Shown: piece by piece, positions 49,898-61,800 of the stretch
How positions within the stretch are numbered: position 1 is the first letter of the stretch
Layout: the number at the start of each line of letters is the position of its first letter
Assembly (NCBI RefSeq): GCF_039929605.1
Contig: NZ_JBDSQX010000007.1
Coordinates: 1-64,000 of the forward strand
Direction of reading: 5' to 3'
Length of the DNA: 64,000 nucleotides
From: Pelomonas sp039929605
Lineage (GTDB): Bacteria; Pseudomonadota; Gammaproteobacteria; Burkholderiales; Burkholderiaceae_C
Notes under the pieces: model-generated
Seen by the model: the letters and a program-made list of their open reading frames with translations, nothing else
The model's database searches: none
What the model was told of the DNA's origin: nothing
Made by a program: the position numbers and the translations under genes

Positions 49898-52800
49898 TCA
49901 GCGCGATGCTTCGCCAAGCAGCGCATCGGATCGCTTCTTCTTTTCGCCTGTCGGGCCGAGGCTCAGCACCTGCGGGTCCATCCAGGCTTCCAGCGCGTTG
50001 GGCGCAATGCTGGTTGCCAGCATCGCCGGGTTGAACAGCGCCGATGCCAGTGGGCGGCTGGGCACCACGAAGGTCGGTGCCGTGATGGCTGCCAGCACCG
50101 TGATCTGCCCGACCGGGCCCCACGGGGTGCCATTGAAGAAGTAGGGCGAGTTGGCGAGGCCGCCCCGCACCATCGTCGCGGCCGTGGCGCCGCCATTGGC
50201 GTCTACCGAGCCAAACAGCTGGGCCGAGCCGGCCGCCGGCACGAGCAGGGAGCCCACCGCGAGCTTGTGCTCGGCGGTGGCGTCGTCCAGGCCGATCAGC
50301 AGTGCACCGGTTCCCGAGTTCAGCGTCAGCGCTGTTGCAGGACCTTGCAGGCCGACCGCCTTGATGTCGCCCTGCGCGCTGAGGGTCGCCTCACCCGAAG
50401 GCAGCGTGGCCGGGGCGTTGAGGGTGATCGGCCCGGCGGTCACGCGCAGCACCGCCGGCAGCGTCACGCCGGCACCGCCGGTCTGCGTGAAGCTGGTGGC
50501 GGCCTGGACGGTCGTGCCGGCTGCAAAGCTCACCGTGCCGGCCGCGTCCGTGTTGGTGATCACTATGCCGCCCAGCGCGGCCGTCACGGCATCGTCGAAG
50601 CGGAAGCTGGTGCCGTTGAACTGCAGGCCGCCCGCGCCGCTGGCCGCCAGGCGGTCGGCAAAGCGGGTCAGGCCACCCGCTGCTGACTGCGCCAGGCTGC
50701 CCACCTGCACCGAGCCGTTGAAGGTGGTGAAGGTGCCGGAGCGCAGCGTGAGCGCCCCGATGGCGCCGCTGCCGCCCACGGCGCCGGCCACGTCGATGGC
50801 GCCGCTGTCGGCGCGCAGCGTGAGGTTGCCATTGGCGGCGCTGTCCAGCGTGCTGCCGAACACCAGCGAGCCGCCGGTGCTGTGCAGGCTGGTGTCACTG
50901 CGCAGGTTGACGGCGCCGGTGTAAGTTTGCGTGCCGCTGCTGTTGACGTCGCCGCCCAGCGTGCTGGCGCCGGCGATGGTGAGGGTCTGGCCTGCCGTGG
51001 CGGTGGCGTCGGCCCCGCCGGACAGCGTCACCGCATTGCCAGTCAGCGTGGTGCTGGCGCCCAGCACGGCGCGCTCGCCATAACTTTGCGCGCCGGTGGT
51101 GTTGACCGAGCCGCCGTTGATGGCCAGGCTGCCTGCCGCGTCGGTCGTGACCGAGGCTGCGTTCACCGAGCCGGCGAAGGTCGTCGCGCCGCTGCTGTTG
51201 ACTGCGAGTGCGCCGACGCGGGTTGTGCCACCCACGGCGCCGCCGAAGCTGGCTGCGCCCGCGCCGCTGTTCACGGTGAGGTTGCGAGCGCCATCGACCG
51301 TGCTGGCGAAAGCCACGCCGTTGCCGCTCAGCGTGGCATCGGTGGCCAGCGTCACGGCGCCGTTGTAGCTTTGCGCGCCGGTGGTGCTGATGTCGCCGCC
51401 CAGCGTGCTGGCGCCGGCGATGGTGAGGGTCTGACCCGCCGTCGTCGTTGCGTCGGCGCCGGCTGACAAGCTCACCGCATTGCCGGTCAGCGTGGTGCTG
51501 GCGCCCAGTGCGGCGCGCTCGCCGAAGCTTTGCGCGCCGGTGGTGTTCACCGAGCCGCCGTTGATGGCGAGCGTGCCGGCGGCATCGGTTGTGACCGAGG
51601 CGGCGTTCACCGAGCCGGCGAAGGTCGTCGCTCCACTGCTGTTGACGGCGAGTGCGCCGAGGCGGGTCGTGCCACCGACTGTGCCGCCGAAGCTGGCTAT
51701 GCCCGTGCCGCTGTTGACGGTCAGGCTGCGTGCGCCGTCCACCGTGCTGGCGAAGGCCACGCCGTTGCCGCTGAGCGTGGCATCGGCGGCCAGCGTCACG
51801 GCGCCGTTGTAGCTTTGCGCGCCGGTGGTGCTGATGTCGCCACCCAGCGTGCTGGCGCCGGCGATGGTCAGGGCCTGGCCTGCGCTCGCAGAGCCGTCGG
51901 CACCGGCGGACAGGCTCACCGAACTGCCGATCAGCGCGGTGCTGGCGCCCAGCACGGCGCGCTCGCCGAAACTTTGCGCGCCGGTGGTGTTCACCGAGCC
52001 GCCGTTGATGGCCAGCGTGCCGACGGCATCGGTCGTGACCGAGGCCGCGTTCACGGCGGCGGTGAACGTCGTCGCACCGCTGCTGTTGACGACGAGTGCG
52101 CCGAGGCGGGTCGTGCCACCCACGGTGCCGCCGAAGCTGGCTGCGCCTGCGCCGCTGTTGACGGTCAGGTTGCGTGCGCCGTCCACCGTGCTGGCGAAGG
52201 CCACACCGTCGCCGCTCAGCGTGGCATCGGCCCCCAGCGTTATGGCGCCGCCGAAGTTCTGAGCGCCCGTGGTGTTGACCGAGCCACCGTTGATCGCCAG
52301 CGTGCCGGTGGTGGTGACTGAGGCTGCATTCACGGCGGCGGTGAAGGTCGTGGCACCGCTGCTGTTGACGGTGAGTGCGCCGAGGCGGGTCGTGCCACCC
52401 ACGGCACCGCCGAAGCTGGCTGCACCCGCACCGCTGTTGACGGTCAGGTTGCGCGCGCCGTCGACGCTGCCGCTGAAGGCCACGCCGTTGCCGCTGAGCG
52501 TGGCATCGGCAGCCAACGTCACGGCGCCGTTGTAGCTTTGCGCGCCGGTGCTGCTGATGTCGCCACCCAGCGTGCTGGCGCCGGCGATGGTGAGGGTTCG
52601 AGCTGCCGTGGCCGTGCCGTCGGCGCCAGCGGACAGGCCAACCGAACTGCCCGTCAGCGTGGTGTTGGCGCCCAACACGGCGCGCTCGCCGAAGGTTTGC
52701 GCGCCGGTGGTGTTCACCGAGCCGCCGTTGATGGCCAGCGTGCCGGCGGCATCGGTCGTGACCGAAGCTGCGTTCACGGCGGCAGTGAAGGTGGTAGCAC

Positions 52801-55800
52801 CGCTGCTGTTGATGGTCAGGGCACCGACACGGGTCGTGCCACCCACGGTGCCGCCGAAACTGGCTGCGCCTGCGCCGCTGTTGACGGTCAGGTTGCGAGC
52901 GCCATCCACCGCGCTGGCAAAGGCCACGCCGTTGCCGCTCAGCGTGGCATCGGACCCCAACGTTACGGCGTCGCCGAAGTTTTGAACGCCCGTGGTGTTG
53001 ACCGAGCCACCGTTGATCGCCAGCGTGCCGGTGGCGGTGACTGATGCGGCATTCACGGCGGCCGAGAAGGTTGTCGCGTCGCTGCTGTTGACGGTGAGTG
53101 CGCCGAGGCGGATCGTGCCACCCACGGCGCCGCCGAAGCTGGCTGCGCCCGCACCGCTGTTGACGGTCAGGTTGCGAGCGCCATCCACCGTGCTGGCGAA
53201 GGCGACGCCATTGGCGCTGAACGAGGCATCGGCCGCCAGCGTCACGGCGCCGTTGTAGCTTTGCGCGCCGGTGGTGCTGATGTCGCCGCCCAGCGTGCTG
53301 GCACCGGCGATGGTCAGGGTCGCTGAGCCGTCGGCGCCACCGGACAGCGTCACCGCATCGCCGGTCAGCGTGGTGCTGGCACCCAGCATGGCGCGCTCGC
53401 CGAAGCTTTGCGCGCCGGTGGTGTCCACCGAGCCGCCGTTGATGGCCAGCGTGCCGGCGGCGTCGGTCGTGACCGAGGCCGCGTTCACGGCGGCCGAGAA
53501 GGTCGTGGCGCCGCTGCTGTTGATGGTCAGGGCACCGACACGCGTCGTGCCACCCACGGCGCCGCCGAAGCTGGCTGCGCCGGCACCGCTGTTGACGGTC
53601 AGGTTGCGAGCGCCGTCCACCGTACTGGCAAAGGCCACGCCATTGCCGCTGAGCGCGGCATCGGCGGCCAACGTGACGGCGCCGCTGTAGCTTTGCGCGC
53701 CGGTGGTGCTGATGTCGCCGCCCAGTGTGCTGGCGCCGACGATGGTCAGGGTCGCAGAGCCGTCGGCACCACCGGACAGCGTCACCGAAGTGCCAGTCAG
53801 CGTGGTGCTGGCGCCGAGAACTGCGCGCTCGCCATAACTCTGCGCGCCGGTCGTGTTCACCGAGCCGCCGTTGATCGCGAGCGTGCCTGCCGCGTCGGTC
53901 GTGACCGAAGCTGCATTCACGGCACCCGCAAATGTCGTCGCGCCGCTGCTGTTGATGACGAGTGCGCCGAGGCGCGTCGTGCCGCCCACGGCGCCGCCGA
54001 AGCTGGCTGCGCCCGCGCCGCTGTTCACGGTCAGGTTGCGTGCGCCATCGACGCTGCTGCTGAAGGCCACGCCGTTGCCGCTGAGCGTGCTGTTGGCGCC
54101 GAGGGTGACCGCGCCGTTGTAGGTCTGCGCGCCGGTGGTGCTGATGCCGCCGCCGTTCAGCGCGATCTGCGCGGCTTGCAGCGCCAGGCCGGATCGGCTG
54201 GCGTCGCTGCCGTTGTTGACGAAGGCCTGGCCCAGCGTCAGGTTGCCGCCGGTGGACGTGAGCGCCACGTTGCCGCTCTGGCCGGCGCTCAAGCTGCTGC
54301 TGGCGTTCAGGTTGCCGGCCGAGGTGACCTGGATGTCGCCGTTGGCCGTGGTGAGAGCCCCCAGCGTCAACGCCGTGCCCGAGCCGACGTAGATGCCGCC
54401 CTTGCCGGTCACTTGGGCCGTGACAGCCATGCCGCTCACGTCGAAGGCCGAGCCGTTGCTGCCGATGCCGGTGCCGGCCGTCAGGTTCAACGCGCTGGCG
54501 GTGAAGGCTGGCGACGCGGTGAACAGGCTGCCGTTGGCGGCCGACAGCGTCAGCGTGCCGTTGCTGCCGGCGTTCAGCGTGCCCACGGTCAAGTCGCCTG
54601 CGGTCGAGCTCAGTGCGATGTTGCGGTTAGCACCGCCCGCCGTCACCGAGCCGGCGGTCATGCTGCCGCTGCTGGTGGCGGTGATGTCACCGTTGCTGGT
54701 GGCCAGCGTGGCGCCCGTGAGCACGCCGGTGTTGTTGACGGTCAGCGCACCGGCGCCGGTAAGGGCGGCGTCGATGCTCTGGGCGGTGCTGTTCAGCGTG
54801 GTGGCGCCGCCGGTGGCGCCGCTGCGCAGGTAGAGCGAATCCGCAGCCAGCGTCAGCAGGCGCGGCGAGCCGCCGGCCGAGCTCAGGTCGGTGCCGACGA
54901 GGCCCAGGCGCCCGGTCGTCGAGATGCCGGCCGTGGGCAGCACGATGGCGCCATCGGCGCTCAGCAGCAGGTTGCCGGCGAACGAGAAGGCACCGGGGTT
55001 GAAGGCGACGTCGCCCGCGCTGCTGAGGTAGGCCGAGCTGCCGCTGCCCATCGTCAGCAGCGTCGGGCTGAGCGTCAGCGTGCTGGTGTTGAGGTTGCGC
55101 ACCGAGATCACGGCGTTGCTGCCGGTGGTGCTGAGCCCGGTCAGGTTGGCGGTGTTGACGCGCACGGGTGCGCCGGCGCCGGTGAGGGTGTCGGTCACCG
55201 TGCCGATGTCGCCACCGGCCGCGAGTTGCACGCTGGTGCCGGTGACGTGGGTTCCGTTGCCCGAGCCGAGGATTGCGCCCGCAGCCGTGAGCTGGGCGCT
55301 GCCCGCCGTGGCGGTGACGGCCACCACCGTGAGGTTGCCACTGCTGGCGTTGATGGCCACGTTGGTGGCCGCGCGCACGTCGGTGGCCACGGTTGGGCCG
55401 GCGGTAGTGATGCCCACCGCACCGCCGTTGGCGATGATCGAAGCGAGCGTCACGCCGCTGGCATTCGCGTCGTTCACGAAGATGCCCGTGCCCGAGCTGC
55501 CGCCGGTGAGGGCCAGCGTGGTGGCCGAGGTGCCCACCGCTTGCGTGCTGCTGCCCACGCCGCCGGCACCATTGAGCGTCACGGTCGCGCCGCTGACGCG
55601 GGTGCTGCTGTTGCCGTCGTCCCTGACCATGCCGCCCGCAGCGGTCGAGCTCATCGACACATTGCCAGCCCCGGCGTTGATGTTGCCGGCGATCAGCGCG
55701 ACGCCGCCGGTGGTGCTGGCCACGGTGATGGCACCACCGCCCGAAGAGGCGTTGGCCAGCAACAGGTCGGCGGCCGTGCTGATGTCGATCAGGCCGCCGT

Positions 55801-58800
55801 TGGAGTTGACGCCGGACAGCACCGACGGGGTGCTCGCGCCGAGGTAGATCGCGCCGCCGCTGCTGCTGACCTGCACGCGCTGGCCGTTGGCGGACATGCG
55901 GTTGGTCGCGTCGCCCACGCCGGTGGCGCCGTGCAGGTTCACGTCGAAGGCTTGCAGCGTGGTGCCGGGCGTGGCGATCAGGCGGCCGGCGTTGGCGGAC
56001 AGGTCGATGGCATTGAAGCTCGCCCCGCTGCCGCCCGAGACGCTGACCACCGTGATGTCGCCAGCGCTGGCCGTGACGCGGATGTCGTTGCCTGCGGCAT
56101 CGGTGCCGGAGCTCATGGCGGTCAGCTTGATGGAACCGGCCGCAGTGACCGTGGTCGAGCCGTCATGGACAGACGTGGTCAGCCCGCCGTTGAGTGTGCT
56201 CAGGCTGCTGAGATGCAGCGAGCCGGTGCCGGTGACGCTGGCATTGACCGTGTGGCCGGCCGAAGCGTTCACCAGCACGGGTGCCAGTTCGGTGCCGATG
56301 CCGTTGGCGGCGCTCAGCGTGATGGCCGCATTGGCGCCGCTGCCGGCCAGGGTGCCGCTGCCAGCCAGGATGCTGCCGCCGCTGGCCGTCAGGTTCAAGG
56401 TCTTGGCGCTGCCGTAGCTGAGCGTGCCCAGCGTCAGGTCACCGCTGCTGGCCGTGACCGCCAGGTCGCCGGTGGTGCTGAGGCTGGTCAGGTTCAGCGA
56501 GCCGGCTTGCCGCAGGAACATGCCGCCGGTGCCCGCGCTGGCCGTGAGGGAACCCACCGCCGTGCCCAGCGCCGTGCCGCTGCTGCCGATGTTGCTGCCC
56601 GTGCCGTAGGCCTGCAGGTTCAATGAGCCTGCGGTGATGAGCGAGCTGCTGTTGATGGCGTTGATGTTGCCGTTGCCGCTGCTCAGGTAGGCCTGCAGCA
56701 GCAAGCTGCCGGCGCCCACGTTCAGGCTGCCCACCGACAAGGAGCCGATGCCCAGGTAGGTGAAGTCCAGCCCGGTGCCATCGGCGAGGCTGGTGAGGGT
56801 GGTGGTGTTGGCGCTGTCGGTGGCGCTGAACGTCAGGCCGCTGGCAATGACGCTCAGCGTGCCGCTGCTGCCGGTGCTGGAGTAATTGGTGCGGTCCACC
56901 GTCAGCAGGTTCAGGTCGGCGGTGTCGGTCACGTAGACGCTGCCCGGGGTGTTCAGCACGAGCTGGGGCGTATTGACGTTCAGGCTCACCGAGTTGTTGC
57001 CGATGCCGTTGCCCGTGCCGTAGCGCGCCGACAGGTTGACGCTGGTGCCGGTGATGGCATTGCTGCTGTTGATGCCGTTGATGCTGCCCTGCGATGAACT
57101 CAAGGCCACCGCGCCACCGCTGGTGAGGGTGCCGGCCGACAGGCCATAGCCGCTGCTCAGCGTCACGCCGGCAGGCGCCGTCACCGATGAGGCGGCCAGG
57201 TTGTAGCTTTCGCTCAGGGCAATGCTGCCGATGGCACCGTGGGCTGCACTGGCCGAGGCCGTGAGCGTGGTGGTGCCGCCGCCATTGGCCGTGGTGCCGA
57301 TGGCGCTGGTGTTGCCGATGGAGCCGCTGGCCGTGAGCGCCACGGTGGTGGCGTTGAAGATGGAGCCGCTCAGAATGGAGCCGCCCTGGTTGTTGATGCT
57401 GACGGCGCTGCCACCCGCGTTGATGGAGCCGAGGGCGATGTCGCCCTCGTCATTGGCGAGGTTGACGCCGCTGGTGCCGGAGATGCTGCCGAGCAGCGTG
57501 CGGCCGTGCAGCGCCAGATTCACGCTGCCGCTCAGTGCGGTGGCGCTGACCGAGTTGACGGTGGCATCGATGCCGTTGCCGCTGCCCGCCGCGCCCACGG
57601 CGCCGCCCAGGCTGGTCATGCTCAGGCTGGCGGCCTGTACCTGGGTGTTGGGGTCGCCGTCGCCCAGGATGCCGCCGCTGCTGGTGCCGGTGAGCGTCAC
57701 TGTGCCGGTCGTGCCCAGGTTGAGCGAGCCCACCTGCATGGCGCGGTCGCCGGTGAAGCTGAAGGCCAGGCCCAGTGGGTCGTTCACGCTGGTCAGCGCC
57801 GTGCCGGTCACGCTGTCGGTGGCCGTGAACAGCGCGTAGGCCGCGCCGCTGATGGGCACCGAGACGATGCTGTAGGCGCCGCCGTAGGTGACGGTGGGGT
57901 GGGTGACGGTGATGCCGAGCCGGTCGATGTGCGTGTCCGACTCCACGTTCAGCGCGCCGGTGACCGAGAAACTGGTCAGCGGCGCCGAAAGGTGGATGGG
58001 GTTGCCCACGCTGCCCACCGCACCGCCGTTGCTGGCGTAGAAGCTGGCGCTGGCGGCGCTGATGCGCTTGCTGCTGTCGGCGTCGCCCAGGATGTCGCCC
58101 ACGCTGGTCAGCGACACGGACCCCGAGCGGCCCAAGTCGATCACGCTCACCGCTTGGTCGCGCCGTGTGTTCAGCGTGAAGTTCAGGCCGGTGCTGTCGG
58201 TCACCGAGTTCACGCGGGTGGTGCCGTCGTCGGTGATGTCGAAGCTCAGCGACGGCGCCGTCACCTGGTAGGCCGGTGCGGTGCCGCCCGCAGTCTGGCT
58301 GCTGGTGAGCGACAGGCTGCTCAGGTCCTGCGCGTTGTCGGCATAGGCATTGGCACCGGTGACGAGGGTCAGGCCTAGCGCGTTCGTCTGCATGCGTGTG
58401 CCGCTGCCGCCGGCTGCCCCCAGCGAGCCACCGGCCGACAGCGTGATGCTGCCGGCGGTGAGCAGGCTGCCGCCGTCGTTGGTGATGGCCGTGGTGCTGC
58501 CGGTGCTGTACAGCGCCAGTGAGCGCCCGGCTTGTGCATTCACGGTGCCCAGGCTCAGTGCTACGTCGGTACTGAGCGTGAAGTCCAGGCCGCTGCTGTC
58601 CAGCAGGTTGCCCAGGTGGTACTGGTTGCCGCCGACGCTGTCGGTCAAGTCCAGGGCCAGCCTCGGGGCTGCGACGGCGATGGTGTTCTGCACACCGGCC
58701 GTGGCGTGCGTGGAGGTCATGGTCAGCGCGTACAGGTCGGACGCGTTGCTCACATCGATGTTGCCGCGCGACACCAGCGTGAGCCGGCGCGTGTCGGTCA

Positions 58801-61800
58801 GCAGCGTGCCGGTGCTGCCCAGCGACTGGTTGGCGCTCAGCTTCAGCGTCGGCGTGGTGAACAGGCCGCCGCTGCCCTGCAGCAGCGAGTTGTTGCTGCT
58901 GGCCACGTCGGCCGAGCCGGCCACGGTGTTGGTCTTCAGCGTCAGCGCGCCGGCGTTGGAGAGGTAGAGCGTGTTGCTGAGGCTGCTGGCCAGCGTGCCG
59001 GCCGCCGTGTACAGCGGCGTGCTGCCCTGGTAGCCGAAGGCGCTGCCGCCGTTCAGGCTGAGGTCGCCGGTGGTGATGCTGGGGCTGCCGGCGCTGGCGC
59101 CGCTGCCGCCCTGCACATAGCTGCCGCTGTTGAGGTTTACCTTGCCGCCGGCGCCGGTGTTGATGCTGCTCGCCGTGATGACCCGGTCGGCCTTGACCGT
59201 GAGGTCCAGGCCGCTCTGGGAGATGTTGGCCAGCTGGAAGGCGGTGTTGCCCGTGGTGTCGCTAACGCTGAAGGTCAGGCCGGTGGAACTGATGGAATAG
59301 CTGTGTGTGCTGCTGCCGCTGGTGTTGTGCCGGGCATCCAGGTTCAGGCTGGTCAGCGTGGTGGCGTTGGAGACACTCACATTGCCGCCCGAGGCAACGA
59401 TCAGGTTCTTGGTGTTGGTGCTCAGGGTCGAGCCCGTTCCCACGCCGCCGTTGCTGCCTACCGCCGACAACATGATGCTGTTGCCGGTGAGGCTGCCCGA
59501 ACTGCGGTTGATCTGAGCGCCGGTGCCGGTGGGCGCGCTGCGTGAGGTGAGCGAGATCGAGCCGGTGCTGGAGGTGCCGGCATCGACCGTGCTCAGGCTC
59601 AAGGCCCGGTCAACGCTGTAGCTGAAGTCCATCGCGCCCACGACGGCCATCCCCAGGCTTTGCGTGCTGCCGTCGGTGACGTTGAAGTTGCTCAAGTTGC
59701 CGGCCGTCACGCCATAGCCAAACGTGGTGGCCGTGCCGTGCGTCAGCGTCATGTCCAGCTTGGACACGTTCTGCGCGTCGTCCACATAGACGTTGCCGCT
59801 GCCAGCCAGGATGACCGTGGGCGTGTCGACGCGCAGCGCCGTGCCGCTGCTGCCGATGGAGCCGCCGCCGGCCGTGCTGGACGTGGCCGTCAGCAGCACG
59901 CGGTTGCCGGCGATGGTGCCCGCGCCGCTGTCGCTGCTGATGTTGCTGTTGGCGCCGCCGCCCGTGGTTGTGAGCGTCACGTCACCGCTGGCCGTGATGG
60001 CCGCCACCTGGATGTTCTTGCGCGTGGTGAAGCTGGTGTTGGTGAGGGCCGTGCCGCTGAAGCCCAGGCTTTGCGTGCTGCCACTGTCGGTGATGCCAAA
60101 GGTCTGGCCCAGGCCGCTGACGCCGAACACGCTGGCCGTGCCGGCCACCGTGGTGGTGTTGGTGCTGGTGATCGCCAGGTCGGTCAGTGCCGTGTCGCTG
60201 CTGGCAAAGAAGTTGCGGCCGGCACTGAGCGTCAGCGCGGTGCTGCCTTCCAGGCTGATGGCGTTGCCGCTGCCGGCGGCGCCGATCGAGCCCGCCGTGC
60301 CGGCCGTCAGCGACACCGTGCCCGCGGCGATGCCCGAGCCGGACACGCCGTCGTTGGTCAGGCTGGCCGCCGAGCTGATGCTGGCCGAGCCGGCGCTGCC
60401 CACGCCGATGTTGCCGATCTTCACGTTGCGCTGGCCGGAGAAGCTGAACGCGAGCGGCGTGCTGCTGCTCACCGCTTGCACGTAGTGCTCGGTGCCGTCT
60501 TCGGAGAGCGTGAAGTTCTGGCCGGCGCCGGCCGTGATGGCCATGCTGCCGGACGAGCCGCTGCCGCGCGTGACGGAGAGGGTGTCCAGCGTGGCGCTGT
60601 CGGTCACGGCGATGGCGCCGTTGGCCGTCAGCAGCAGCTTGGGCGCATCCACCGTAAGGGCCGCGCCGCTGCCAATGCTGCTCTGGGCGGCGCTCAGCGT
60701 CACCTGGTTGGCACGGATGCCGGTCGCGTTGTCGCTGTCGTTCTGGATCGCACCGCTGCTGGCGGTGATGGCCACCGTGCCGCCCGCCGTGGCATCCACA
60801 TGGCCCACCGTGATGGCGCCGCTGCTCTGCGTGTAGCTGATGCTGGCGGCAGCATCCAGGCTGGACAGGGTCAACGGCCCGCTGCCGCTGAGCCACATCG
60901 AGGTGCCGGCCTGCGCCGTCAGCGTGGCGCCGGCACTGCTGGTCACGGGCACGGCGCGGCTGCTGGCGCCAATGGCCTTGGCTGCGTCCAGCGTGAGGCT
61001 GCCGGTGCCGATGGCGATGCTGTAGCCGCTGGGGCTGAGGATGGCGCCTTGCAGCGCCGTCAGCGTGACGGCCTGGTTGGTGGCGGTCATGAAGCCGCCC
61101 AGCGACAGGTCGCCTTCCACGGCCGTGATGGCCACCGACCCGGTGGCCGTGATGGTGCCCAGCGTGACGGTGCTGGTGGTGTTGGTGCTGCCGGTGGGCA
61201 TCGGCAACTGCACATAGACGCCGCCCGCGCTGGCGGTGGCGGCCAGGGTGCCGGTGACGACATCCATATAGCCCGTGCCCGTGGCGCCGACGGCGAGGCC
61301 CGAGAACGTGGTGCTGTTGGCCAGCACGCGGGTGCTCTTGTCGCCGTCGTCCTTGATGGCGCCGGCGCTGGAGGTGAAGCGCGCCGTGCCGGTGTTGGTG
61401 ACATCCACCTGGCCCAGCGTGATGTCGCGGTCGCTGGTGAAGGTGAGGTTCAGCGAGGACGTGTCGGTCAGCGTGGCCACGTTGTGCCCGGCTGCCGAAT
61501 CGCTAACGCTGAGCTTGAGCGACGGCGCGGTGATCGCCATGCCATAGCTGGTGGTGGTGTCGGCGTGGGTGCTCGTGACGGTGAGCGTGCTCAGGTCGGT
61601 GAGGCTGTTGACGTACAGGTCGCCACGTGTGGTGAGCGTCAGGCTGGATGCATTGACGCCGATGGGGTTGGCCTGGCTGCCCACGCTGCCTTGGGCGGCG
61701 CTCAGGGTCAGCGTGCTGCCGGAGGTGACGCGCGACTGCAGGTTGCCGTCGTCCACCAGGTTGCCCTGGGTGGCGGTGAGGCTCACCGAGCCGGCGGCCT

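Noticed and set aside
50920..54150. Regular direct repeats considered as a CRISPR array
   Set aside because: Units are 279-444 bp, in frame and coding; no 28-37 bp repeats with unique spacers.
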